A DNA stretch of 64,000 bases from the NCBI RefSeq assembly GCF_900129885.1, contig NZ_FQXE01000016.1:1-64000 (forward strand), in the 5' to 3' direction. Shown here piece after piece: positions 16,613-24,575 of the stretch; positions within the stretch are counted from its first letter, which is position 1, and each line of letters opens with the position of its first letter. The notes beneath the pieces were generated by a model, which saw only the letters and a program-made list of their open reading frames with translations, made no database searches and was not told where the DNA came from. A program made the position numbers and the translations under genes. This DNA is from Pollutimonas bauzanensis. Its GTDB lineage: Bacteria; Pseudomonadota; Gammaproteobacteria; Burkholderiales; Burkholderiaceae_B.

Positions 16613-17075
16613 TCACATCGGTCAAATGGCGCAACAGCGCGCGATCGCGCTCGCCCGATCCCGACGGCTCGACGATGCGCACCCGTTCGATGCGGCCCTG
16701 GACGCCTATCCACAACTGCAGGACCGCCCGGTAGCGGCGCTTGCCCGCCATCGGCGCCGGTTTGCGTGATGGCGCCGGCGGCACCAGCGTAAACGCCGTG
16801 GGGCTGGAATAGCGCACCGCCATGCTGCGCAGGCCCGCCGTAACGCGGCTGGCCACCAGCACCGACAAACCGGTCACTGCGCCGTATTGGGCCAGGGCGC
16901 TCTCCAGCCCTTGCGCGGGGATATCGAAATTCGTGATCAAATCGGCGCCTTCATTCTGTATGCCATGGGCCATGCCCTGGCCCATGGCGATGAACAAGCA
17001 GAACGCAATACAGGCCAGCGGCCTGCAAAACAGGGCCGCCAATGATAGCCCCGCCACATGACGCCTCGATGACAT
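16587..17075 (-). CDS. Short STN-domain/TonB-C-like exported protein
   Basis: 162 residues from ATG 17073-17075 (AGGA upstream). Signal peptide (CIAFCLFIAMGQGMAHG), then an STN domain (FDIPAQGLESALAQYGAVTGLSVLVASRVTAGLRSMAV) joined directly to RYSSPTAFTLVPP, so the usual 20-25 residues between them (the pattern ..Y.P..AL..LL.GTGL) are missing. A TonB-C-like segment (YRAVLQLWIGVQGRIERVRIVEPSGSGERD) ends abruptly at DVIPGPVFAG. Compared with its paralogue at 12059-12790 it has an internal in-frame deletion and a foreign C-terminus. It is last in the tpsB-exbB-exbD-tonB-porin unit. Function uncertain. Confidence 0.6.
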   Translation of the reverse strand: MSSRRHVAGLSLAALFCRPLACIAFCLFIAMGQGMAHGIQNEGADLITNFDIPAQGLESALAQYGAVTGLSVLVASRVTAGLRSMAVRYSSPTAFTLVPPAPSRKPAPMAGKRRYRAVLQLWIGVQGRIERVRIVEPSGSGERDRALLRHLTDVIPGPVFAG

Positions 17076-17116
17076 TGGCGTCCTGCGAGCGGGGGCATGA
17101 CAATCACGCAAAATGA

Positions 17117-18829
17117 TCAGAAGCGCGCATTGACCTCGAGCTGCACCACGTCGATCGACATCGGGGCGCCATAGATCTCCTTGGAACTGCTCCAGCGCAG
17201 CGCCCCGTACACATTCTTGTCGAAGGCGTAGCTGCCGCCCAGGTAGTAGCCGCGGGCATTGGTGCCGCCCAGATGGAAGGTCGAATCGTTGTAGCCATCC
17301 GGCATGGCATCGGGCTGAATGTACTTGTAGCCGGCGAACACCTGCCAGTCGCCCTTCTCGCGCAGGTCGAATCCATTGCCCAGCGCGGCATGCAGCATCC
17401 AGGCGTTGGGGCCGCTCTCGATCTGGTCGTCATTGTTCAGGTTAGTGACAATTTGCCCCGCCGAGCGGCTCCACATCTTGCTTTCCTTGTACGCGAGGTT
17501 GCGCACATAATTGCCGCTCAGGCGCAGGCCCATGCCGTCCATGACGCGCGCATCCCAGCGCAGATTCAAGTCGAGGAGATTGAACTCGGAGGCCAGGCCC
17601 ACGAACTGCCGCAACACCGTTTTGGCGGGGTCGGCCGGGTTAGGCATGATGTCGCGCAGCAGGAACAGCGTATTGCCCTTTTGCATGAAGGCCGGACGCG
17701 ACCAGTCCGTATCGCAGGCCTCGTCGCCCGCCCATGGGCTGCACGGACTGGAACGCTTGCCCGCGATATTGTCAAAGTGATAATACGCCACGGCGCCGCG
17801 CAGGCTGTTTTTGGCGTCGATCTTCCATTCGGCCCCCAACTGGCCGCCCAGCAGCCACTTGTTCTCGCTCTTGCCTTCCGCATACTCGGACGATGTCCAT
17901 GGGCTGTTGGCGTATTCGGTGGCAAAGGCGCCCAGCGTGCCGAACACGGTCACATCGCGCCCCGGCAGCGGATGCTTGAAGATGGCGGCGGCGCCATCGA
18001 AATTCAGGTCGCCCGAATACAGCAGATCGGTCGAATCAAAGGGGTTGCCGATGCGCCCCCCGGTCAGCGTGGCCCAATTCGCGGGACGATAGGTGATATA
18101 GGCCTGATCGAGCCAGATATCTTTTTTGCCCATGCCGCCGCCCAGCGTTTGCGTGGTGGAAACGGGGCTGTCGTCGCTGCCCGTGGCCAGGCGGATGCCC
18201 GCCGTCCACTTGTCGGAGATATCGGCGCGCACGCCAAGACGCGCGCGGATGCGGGCCAGGTTGCGGCGATCCTGGCGCGTATTCAGGATGGGCGGGAAGC
18301 CATCGTCGCTGGTATTCGTGTTGACGTCATAAGGACCCTTGGCGTTCAGCTTGGCGAAATCGATGACTTCATTGCTGTTGCCGCTGTTGAACCCGCGCGA
18401 CTCGCCGCGCACGCGCACATCGCCCTCCACCGTGATGCGTGATACCCAGTCCGGGAAGGTGTTGGGCTGCGCCCAGTTCTCGGCCTTGGCCTGCGCCATG
18501 ACGTCGGTCCTGACCTCGTCGCGGATCTGGTCGCGCACGGTCTCGGGAATATACGGCACCCGCACATCGCCCGGCTGGGCCAAGGCGCCGCCGGCGGAGG
18601 CCGCCGTCTGGACCTGGGCGGCTTCGGCCACGGCCTGCTTGACCAGCGCATCGGCCTGGTCTTTTTTCAGAACGCCCTGCTCGACCAGCAGGCGTATCAG
18701 GTTGATGGTGGCGTTATCCGTTGGCGCCGACGATTGCGCGGCGACCGGCGCGGCGGCCAACGCCGCGGCCAGCGCCAGCGCGGCGCTCAGCCGGCTGGGA
18801 CGGAACGTCAATATAGATTGATGAGTCAT
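17117..18829 (-). CDS. Putative outer-membrane porin (Porin_5 family)
   Basis: 570 residues from ATG 18827-18829. Signal peptide (SAALALAAALAAAPVAAQ); a helical periplasmic segment (LIRLLVEQGVLKKDQADALVKQA), which in this family precedes the barrel; then repeated amphipathic beta-strands: VEGDVRVRGESRGFN, ARIRARLGVRADISDKWTAGIRLATG, WATLTGGRIGNPF, and a C-terminal strand VVQLEVNARF ending in Phe, as outer-membrane barrels do. It is transcribed after the TonB-like gene. The pore could serve nutrient uptake under the condition that induces the island. Substrate unknown. Confidence 0.8.
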   Translation of the reverse strand: MTHQSILTFRPSRLSAALALAAALAAAPVAAQSSAPTDNATINLIRLLVEQGVLKKDQADALVKQAVAEAAQVQTAASAGGALAQPGDVRVPYIPETVRDQIRDEVRTDVMAQAKAENWAQPNTFPDWVSRITVEGDVRVRGESRGFNSGNSNEVIDFAKLNAKGPYDVNTNTSDDGFPPILNTRQDRRNLARIRARLGVRADISDKWTAGIRLATGSDDSPVSTTQTLGGGMGKKDIWLDQAYITYRPANWATLTGGRIGNPFDSTDLLYSGDLNFDGAAAIFKHPLPGRDVTVFGTLGAFATEYANSPWTSSEYAEGKSENKWLLGGQLGAEWKIDAKNSLRGAVAYYHFDNIAGKRSSPCSPWAGDEACDTDWSRPAFMQKGNTLFLLRDIMPNPADPAKTVLRQFVGLASEFNLLDLNLRWDARVMDGMGLRLSGNYVRNLAYKESKMWSRSAGQIVTNLNNDDQIESGPNAWMLHAALGNGFDLREKGDWQVFAGYKYIQPDAMPDGYNDSTFHLGGTNARGYYLGGSYAFDKNVYGALRWSSSKEIYGAPMSIDVVQLEVNARF

Positions 18830-18877
18830 TGTTGAAACTGCTCCTGCTAGCAAAGGGTATCGAGAGTCTGTCTACGG

Positions 18878-19678
18878 TTAATTGGGACGCCGGCCTTGAA
18901 AAGCCACGCGCACGGGCATCGTCAGCGATGCGGGCGGACGCTCGTCGAGCTGGCCGACCGCGCGCACCGCCGCGATGACCAGCTCGTCGATCTGCGGATC
19001 GCCGCTGGACTTGGTGAGCTTGACCTGCGTGATCTGCCCGCCGGCGGTCAGCCACACGTCCGCATTCAGGCGAAACACCAGATTGCGCGTGCGGTCGTCC
19101 TCGCGCAAAATGCGCTGGAACATATAAGCCAGGTACTGGCTGTAGGTCGCATTGCCCGCGCGGCCGCCCCCGCCGCCGGCCATGCCGCCGCCGGCGCCCG
19201 CCCCGATATTGAAGGCATCCGATCCGGCCTGCGCATCCCCATCGATTTTCATCGGGTTGGCCAAGTCGTCGGCGGGCGAAGGCGGCGCCTCGTCCTTGGG
19301 CTGGGCCTCTTCCACCGGGGCGGGCTCGGGCTCAGGCTCGGGCTCGGCGATTTCTTCTTCCTTGGGCTCCTCGGGCGGCTTTTCAGGCTCGGGCGGCGGC
19401 GGCGGCGGAGGCGGCAGCGGGATGATGGTGGCCAGCTTGGGCGCGTCGCGCTTGACGCCGGCCATATCGTTGGCCCACTGGTAGACAAACCAGCCCAGCA
19501 CGGCCACAATCACCAGCCCGACCATCCATATGACGGACCGCGCCAGCGAACGCTTTTTTGAGGATTCGGGTTCCGCCAGCCAGATATCGGGCGCCTGGCC
19601 ATCGCCGGGCTGCCCGGCCCGGCCGTCCCCGGCGCGCGGCTTTTCAGCCTCTGGTGGTTGTGGAGTGTTAGACGACAT
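18878..19678 (-). CDS. TonB-like energy transducer
   Basis: 266 residues: cytoplasmic head, one membrane helix (SVIWMVGLVIVAVLGWFVYQW), a Pro run then Glu-Pro repeats (about residues 88-130) spanning the periplasm, a Gly-rich linker, and a C-terminal domain (YLAYMFQRILREDDRTRNLVFRLNADVWLTAGGQITQVKLTKSSGDPQIDELVIAAVRAVGQL). The helix is internal and not at the extreme N-terminus. With the ExbD and ExbB-type genes just upstream it forms a dedicated proton-driven complex coupling the inner membrane to an outer-membrane or periplasmic partner, as with TonB4/ExbB2/ExbD2 near P. aeruginosa vre (from memory). Confidence 0.8.
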   Translation of the reverse strand: MSSNTPQPPEAEKPRAGDGRAGQPGDGQAPDIWLAEPESSKKRSLARSVIWMVGLVIVAVLGWFVYQWANDMAGVKRDAPKLATIIPLPPPPPPPPEPEKPPEEPKEEEIAEPEPEPEPAPVEEAQPKDEAPPSPADDLANPMKIDGDAQAGSDAFNIGAGAGGGMAGGGGGRAGNATYSQYLAYMFQRILREDDRTRNLVFRLNADVWLTAGGQITQVKLTKSSGDPQIDELVIAAVRAVGQLDERPPASLTMPVRVAFQGRRPN

Positions 19679-19702
19679 GGGGTTTCTTCAACATCAAGGG
19701 GG

Positions 19703-20122
19703 TTAATTCGGTTTGCCGGTGACCAGCCCCACCTGGGACAATTCCAGGCGGCGCATCAGATCCAGCACTTCGACGACCTTCTGGTATTGCACGGTGGCGT
19801 CGCCACGCACAATCACGGGAAAGTCGGGATTCAGCGCCTTTTCGGTGCGCAGGCGGTCTTCCAGCTCGGGCAGCGTCACCGGATAGGCATCCAGGAAGAT
19901 CTGCCCCGCGGTGTTGATCGAAATCGCCTTGGTCTTGGGCTGCGACAGCGATACCGTTGAACTGGCCTTGGGCAGGTTCACCTGTATGCCGGAGACCTGC
20001 GCGGTCGCGGTGAGGATGAACATGACCAGCACCACCATCAGCACATCGACCAGCGGCGTGATATTGATGCCGTCGACCGGCGCGTCGTCATCGTCGTCCA
20101 TCGAAGAGGATACGGAAGCCAT
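19703..20122 (-). CDS. exbD: ExbD/TolR-family proton channel subunit
   Basis: 139 residues from ATG 20120-20122, preceded by a strong AAGGAG. The N-terminus is acidic (MDDDDDAP); then INITPLVDVLMVVLVMFILTATA, the single membrane helix with the proton-carrying Asp (VD in PLVDVLMVVLVMF); then a periplasmic domain (IQVNLPKASSTVSLSQPKTKAISI, FPVIVRGDATVQYQKVVEVLDLMRRLELSQVGLVT). It partners the ExbB domain encoded 10 bp upstream. Confidence 0.9.
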   Translation of the reverse strand: MASVSSSMDDDDDAPVDGINITPLVDVLMVVLVMFILTATAQVSGIQVNLPKASSTVSLSQPKTKAISINTAGQIFLDAYPVTLPELEDRLRTEKALNPDFPVIVRGDATVQYQKVVEVLDLMRRLELSQVGLVTGKPN

Positions 20123-20132
20123 ATATGTCTCC

Positions 20133-22049
20133 TTAGGCCTTGCCGGCCAGGTTGCCCGCGGGTGAAGCCGTATTGCCCTGGCCGCCCTCGGCGGCATGGC
20201 TCTGCCCATGAACCTCGGCCAGGCGGGTCACGAATTCGTCCACGAACACGCGCATGTCGGCGCTGACTTCCTTGTTGCGCGACACGAGCCGGTTGTAGCC
20301 GAACAGCGCCGGAATCGCCACGAACAGGCCGGCGGCCGTCGCTATCAGGGCGGCCGCCATCCCGGGGGCGATCGCGTTGATGTTCACATCGCCCGCCATG
20401 GCCGTGCCCAGGAACACCACCATGATCCCGAGCACCGTGCCCAGCAGGCCGATATAGGGCCCGCCCGCAATGGCGTTGGACAAGCTGCCGAGCCTGGCGC
20501 CGAGCTTCTGGTTTTCCTTGGTGCGCACCGCATCCATCGAGGCGCGTATGGCTTCGATGGTCGCCGCCGAAATCGCGTCCACGTCCGCGCCCTGGGCGCG
20601 GCGGGTGCGGATTTCGTTGATCGCCACCTGATACAGGCGCCACAGCGCCGCATCCTTCAGGCGCGCCGCCAGCGTGCCGTCATCGGCCAGCAGTTCCAGG
20701 CGCCGGCCCACCTTGGAGAAGGCCGCGCGGAATCGCTCGTTCGCGGCGCTGACGCGCGACACATTGCGGCTTTTGCTGATCATGATGATCCAGGACTGCA
20801 CCATCATGAGCGCCAGTATTGCCAGGATCACCCAGGCATCGAGCGGGATGGCGTTGAGCAGGAAGCCCAGGCTGCCGAAGCCGAAGCCCGATTGCTTCTC
20901 GTCCACCCCGTAGACCACCAGGCGCGACTCCGAGCCTTGCGCCGTGGCGTCGGCCAGGATCAGGGCGGCGGGACGGGCAATCTTCGAGATGCGCAGTTCG
21001 TCGATCGCGCCGACGAAAGGCGTGAATACCGGGGCCGCCGGGGCCGCGGTGTCGGGCGCCGCGGCGGCATTGGGTGCAGCGGTGGCGCCGGCATTGGGCG
21101 CCGCCGCGTCAACGGCGGGCGCCGCGACAGCCGCCACGAAGCCCGGAACATCGCCGCCGATGGCGGCCACCGTGCTCAAGGGCGGCAGGCTGGCCATCAG
21201 CGTCGCCGCGCTGCGCCCATTCACATACAGCACAATCTGCGTGCCGTCCGCGGTCACCGCCACATGCTGCCAGCTTCCTGGCGATACGGGCTGCCCCGGC
21301 TGGCTGCGCTGGCCGTTGACGTCGACGAAGGGCACGCCCTGGTTCAAACCGATCAGCAAGGCATTGCCCGCATCGCGGCGCGCGTAAAGCAGCTGCTCGC
21401 CCGCTGGCTGGTCGGCGCGCACCCAGGCGCTGAAGGTAAAGGCGCCCGCGGCGGGCAGCGCCAGGGACGGGCTGGCCGGCAGCATCAACGGCGCGGCCCC
21501 GGCGAACTGCGCGGCCCGGCCAATCACGCCATCCACGGAACCGGCCACCGGCGTTTGCGCGTGGTTGCTGTAGGCCGTGGTATCGCGCGGCGGCGCGCCG
21601 GCGGCGCCGTCAAAGTGGTAGGCCAGGGTGTAATTGGGATCGAAGGTCAGCTGGCCGTTGCCCGTGGCGGGCGCCGCCTTGTTGCCGTAGTACATCCAGA
21701 TGTCCTGGCGCTGGCTGGCCGCGACATCGCTCACGTCCACCCAGATCAGCGCCATGCCCATCAGCGGGTCGAAGGTCTCGATCTGGTGATTGAGCACCGT
21801 CTTGTCGTCGCCGGCCACGAAACGGATGTCCGAACCGTTTTCGTTGACGCCGTCGAACGCGAAATTGCCCGTATGCAAGCGCACCAGCATGGGCGTGCGC
21901 CCCACGTTCTGGGCAATGGCAGCGCCTTCGGTCGTGGTGTCGATCGAGATCTGTTTGCGATAAATCCAGTCGGGCTGCCACCAGGCGTTGGCCGCCGCCG
22001 GCAGCAGGCCCGCCAGCACGGCAAGCATCAATATCAATAAGCGTTGCAT
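20133..22049 (-). CDS. DUF2341-LamG-ExbB fusion protein (MotA/TolQ/ExbB proton channel)
   Basis: 638 residues. Signal peptide (LLILMLAVLAGLLPAAANA); a DUF2341 domain (WYRKQISI-type opening WIYRKQISIDTTTEG, FVAGDDKTVLNHQIETFDP, WVDVSDVAASQRQDIWMYYGN); a concanavalin/LamG-like domain about residues 145-300 (YHFDGAAG, FTFSAWVRADQPAGEQLLYAR, GSWQHVAVTADGTQIVLYVNG); an Ala/Pro linker; DELRISKIARP; then an ExbB module from about residue 400 with three helices (WVILAILALMMVQSWIIMI, GPYIGLLGTVLGIMVVFLGTAM, GMAAALIATAAGLFVAIPALFGYN). The extracytoplasmic lectin-like head on an ExbB is unlike E. coli ExbB and could gate the motor by binding a ligand in the periplasm (inference). Confidence 0.85.
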   Translation of the reverse strand: MQRLLILMLAVLAGLLPAAANAWWQPDWIYRKQISIDTTTEGAAIAQNVGRTPMLVRLHTGNFAFDGVNENGSDIRFVAGDDKTVLNHQIETFDPLMGMALIWVDVSDVAASQRQDIWMYYGNKAAPATGNGQLTFDPNYTLAYHFDGAAGAPPRDTTAYSNHAQTPVAGSVDGVIGRAAQFAGAAPLMLPASPSLALPAAGAFTFSAWVRADQPAGEQLLYARRDAGNALLIGLNQGVPFVDVNGQRSQPGQPVSPGSWQHVAVTADGTQIVLYVNGRSAATLMASLPPLSTVAAIGGDVPGFVAAVAAPAVDAAAPNAGATAAPNAAAAPDTAAPAAPVFTPFVGAIDELRISKIARPAALILADATAQGSESRLVVYGVDEKQSGFGFGSLGFLLNAIPLDAWVILAILALMMVQSWIIMISKSRNVSRVSAANERFRAAFSKVGRRLELLADDGTLAARLKDAALWRLYQVAINEIRTRRAQGADVDAISAATIEAIRASMDAVRTKENQKLGARLGSLSNAIAGGPYIGLLGTVLGIMVVFLGTAMAGDVNINAIAPGMAAALIATAAGLFVAIPALFGYNRLVSRNKEVSADMRVFVDEFVTRLAEVHGQSHAAEGGQGNTASPAGNLAGKA

Positions 22050-22091
22050 GGTCGAAATACTCCGAGGTCTTTCCAGAAGATGGATGAAAGG

Positions 22092-23768
22092 TTAGAAACT
22101 GGCGCGCACATTGAAATTCACGCGCGGATCGTGTTTGGTGGTGTTGGGCCCGTCTTTGAGGGGGTAGCCCCAGTCCAGGCTGGCGGTGAGCCAGTCCACG
22201 ACTTGCAGGCGGGTGCCGAAGCCGACACTGCCCAGGTTGAACCGCGATTCCTGTTCCGGCAGAGGGTCCTGCAAACGCAGGGTGGCGTATTCGGCAAAGG
22301 TGTAAAAACGCCATTCGTTCACCCGCGGGCCGAGCCAGCGCGCCAACGACGGCGTGCGCCATTCCAGCGACGCCAGCGCGCCGTCGTCGCCGGTGCGCTC
22401 GGCGGCCAGGTAGCCGCGTATGCTGGTCGCCCCGCCGGCGGAAAACTGCTCGTTGGACACGAGGGGGCCCGAAGCCAGCTGGAACGCCCCGCGCAGGGCC
22501 AATTGCCAGTCGCCAAAAAGGCTATGGGTGTGGCTGGCGTCGCCCCTGAGCAGGGCGAAGCTCGGGTTGGCGCGATAGCGCTTGTAGTCGAATTCCTCGG
22601 CGTCGCTGTTCAGGCCGAAAAACGAATCGCTTGCCGCCACCACGCTCAGACCGAAGCTGCTTTGCGCGGTCTCGGTAAAGCGATAGCCGCTGTAGGACAG
22701 CGTAAGCGGCACATACTTGAGCGGCACATCGTCGGCATCGCCGCCGAACACCAGCGACTCGTCGAATTTTTTGTAATCGATGCCGACCGACAGGGAGTTA
22801 TACCAATTGCCCGACGGCGCCATCGAGTAGACGGCGGACATGCCCAGCGAATAGCCCTTGCCCAGGACGTTGGTGCCGCCGATGGTGGCCACATTGCTGT
22901 CCGAGTGAAAGCCCGAGAACTGCAGGTTCCAGCGGTCGGACAGGCGCCGGGTGTAGGAGCCCGACCAGACCTTGGCGTTGTCCTGGTCCTCGGGCGCCGT
23001 GAAATACGTCAGCGAGAACGCGTCGCCGCGCTGCCACAGATTGTCGTGGCCTATCGTCGCCATGCTGCGCAGCTTGGTCGTGTCGGCGCTGTAGTCGTTG
23101 TTCAGGCCGACGCTGGCATGCCAGGGGCTTTTGTCTTCGACCTTCAGGTCCACATCCATGGTGCCGGGCAAGGCGCCCTCTTTGACCAGCGGCACGACCT
23201 GGCGGCTGGCGCCGCGATTCAGCTCGGTGAGCTCCACCTGGGCCTGGTTGAAGTCCGGCACCGCGCCTTCGCTCAGCGCGGGCACATCCGCGCGGATGGC
23301 CAGGGGCGAATAATGCCTGGCGCCCACGACCCGCACGCGCCCGACCTTGGTCTCGGACACCTGCAGGAAAACAATGCCGCCGGCCACCTGCTGCTCGGGC
23401 AGATCCACGAACACCGACTGGTAGCCACGGTCGTGATAGACCGCCTGCAGGGCGTCGCGCGCGGCTTCGATGTCCTTGAGCGTGCGCTGCGGCCCCAGGA
23501 AGGGGTAGACCGCTTTCTCGATGTCACGCGCCTGCAGCACCGTGTTGCCCCGCACAATGTACTCATTGACATTGACGGCGCCGCCAGGCTCCGCCGCCAT
23601 GACATTTACCGCGCCGCCAGGCTCCGCTGCCGCCGCGACATTTGCCGCGCCGGCGGACTGCGCCGCGGCGCCGCCGGCCCACAAGGCCATCGCGCCCGCG
23701 GCGGACAACAGGGAGATACGCGCCGCGCAAGCCGCTACTGCTCTGCACTTCTTGTCTACGTCAAACAT
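22092..23768 (-). CDS. Two-partner secretion outer-membrane transporter (TpsB/FhaC/ShlB family)
   Basis: 558 residues from ATG 23766-23768, chosen because the signal peptide follows at once (ISLLSAAGAMALWAGGAAAQ); a longer frame to 23909 adds non-signal sequence. A repeated EPGGAVNV motif, then POTRA domains (VNEYIVRGNTVLQARDIEKAVYPFLGP, ARDALQAVYHDRGYQSVFVDLPEQQVAGGIVFLQVSE), then a 16-strand barrel with the family motif region VSNEQFSAGGATSIRGY (conserved loop-6 RGY) and the terminal strand VNFNVRASF. It exports haemagglutinin partners bearing a TPS domain. The only TPS haemagglutinin in this window (8720-11555) lacks its signal peptide and is frameshifted, so the transporter may now be orphaned or serve a distant partner. 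Confidence 0.9.
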   Translation of the reverse strand: MFDVDKKCRAVAACAARISLLSAAGAMALWAGGAAAQSAGAANVAAAAEPGGAVNVMAAEPGGAVNVNEYIVRGNTVLQARDIEKAVYPFLGPQRTLKDIEAARDALQAVYHDRGYQSVFVDLPEQQVAGGIVFLQVSETKVGRVRVVGARHYSPLAIRADVPALSEGAVPDFNQAQVELTELNRGASRQVVPLVKEGALPGTMDVDLKVEDKSPWHASVGLNNDYSADTTKLRSMATIGHDNLWQRGDAFSLTYFTAPEDQDNAKVWSGSYTRRLSDRWNLQFSGFHSDSNVATIGGTNVLGKGYSLGMSAVYSMAPSGNWYNSLSVGIDYKKFDESLVFGGDADDVPLKYVPLTLSYSGYRFTETAQSSFGLSVVAASDSFFGLNSDAEEFDYKRYRANPSFALLRGDASHTHSLFGDWQLALRGAFQLASGPLVSNEQFSAGGATSIRGYLAAERTGDDGALASLEWRTPSLARWLGPRVNEWRFYTFAEYATLRLQDPLPEQESRFNLGSVGFGTRLQVVDWLTASLDWGYPLKDGPNTTKHDPRVNFNVRASF

Positions 23769-23926
23769 GTGTATGGACTCTGTCCGCAATAGGAATACTG
23801 AAAAAACCGTCCCTTCCCCCATGCGCCGGCGGGAAGGGACGGCCGCTACGACATAACGGCGCGGCGCGCCGGGCGCGCCGCCACGCGACGCCAGGCCGAC
23901 AGCCCGCATTGCGCTTCTCTTAGTAA

Positions 23927-23973
23927 GACGGATGTGGCAGTTAAAGACCGCCGAATGTCACAAAAACTTCATG
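23927..23973 (-). promoter_or_regulatory. ECF-type promoter with upstream 7-4-7 box, copy 2
   Basis: Minus-strand ATGAAGT-TTTT-GTGACAT (23955-23972), 2 bp, GGCGGT (23947-23952), 16 bp, CGTC (23927-23930). It points at the tpsB gene, giving a leader of about 150 nt to ATG 23768. Box, -35 and spacing are the same as at 16435-16481, while flanks differ, so selection for function is likely. Confidence 0.55.
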
Positions 23974-23991
23974 AGGTATCCGGATGCAACC

Positions 23992-24384
23992 TCACATGTC
24001 CGCCGCTCCCGTCACCTGCACGACGCCGTTGGGCTTGTAGCGCGCCTCCTGGACGGAGAGACCGGCGCCTCCTCCGCCGACCGGCTCGCCCCCGAAGCCC
24101 AGGACCTGCACGCTGAAGATGGACGGCTGGTTCTGGCGGGCTTCATTGCGGGCGCGCGGCACGGTTTCCTGGGCCGCCATCGCCGCCGACGACGAAACCG
24201 AAGCGCTCGGCCAGCCAGGTGGCCAGTTCATTTTCATAGGTCTTGGCGACTTTGGCGCCCTGCAAGGACTCGCCCGGTTGCGCCAGATTGGCGGGGTTCA
24301 GGTAGGCCTCGGCAAAGCGACGGTAGTCCGGATCGTTGTGGCCCAAGCCGGCTTGCATCAAGATACTCGCGCCAGGGCGCAATG
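23992..24384 (-). pseudogene. Internally deleted DUF3739 haemagglutinin remnant
   Basis: Two minus-strand frames: GASILMQAGLGHNDPDYRRF, AEAYLNPANLAQPGESLQG, VAKTYENELATWLAERFGF (24382 to about 24190), then QETVPRARNEARQNQPSIFS, VQVLGFGGEPV and a stop at 23992. These match VAKTYEAELVDWLAGRYGF and RQNQPSIFSVQVLGFG of the main haemagglutinin, but several hundred residues between them are gone and the frames do not join. It sits between two copies of the bipartite promoter element, directly upstream of tpsB, where an intact tpsA would be expected. Confidence 0.8.
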
Positions 24385-24411
24385 ACCGCCCAATGTCATA
24401 AAACCTTCATG
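24365..24411 (-). promoter_or_regulatory. Bipartite promoter element, copy 3 (decayed -10)
   Basis: Minus-strand ATGAAGG-TTTT-ATGACAT (24393-24410), 2 bp, GGCGGT (24385-24390), then 16 bp later GAGT in place of CGTC. Read on the plus strand the box is ATGTCAT-AAAA-CCTTCAT, the copy closest to the Pho-box consensus. It precedes the haemagglutinin remnant, so loss of the -10 fits loss of selection. Confidence 0.45.
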
Positions 24412-24575
24412 CTTCATCGCCATGCCAGCCCGGCCGCGCCGCCATCGTAGCGGCCCCCTGTGACGTCGCCATGACAAGAAGAGGCGAAAAACGGCCGCTT
24501 TGCTTCATTGACATGTCACACGGAAAAAGCACACGTCATTTATACTGGCTGGCATTGAAGAATTCGGGAGGCGCC

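Noticed and set aside
20196-22040. A 614-codon plus-strand open frame opposite the ExbB fusion
   Set aside because: Antisense shadow caused by high third-position G+C; the minus strand has clear DUF2341, LamG and ExbB motifs.
22044-23792. A 582-codon plus-strand open frame opposite tpsB
   Set aside because: Antisense shadow; the minus strand carries POTRA and barrel motifs and a signal peptide.
24505-24545. ATGTCAC and ACGTCAT half-sites with TATACT before the small exported protein
   Set aside because: The half-sites are 20 bp apart, not 11 or 22, and no clear -35 exists; a promoter is likely but no specific regulator can be named.
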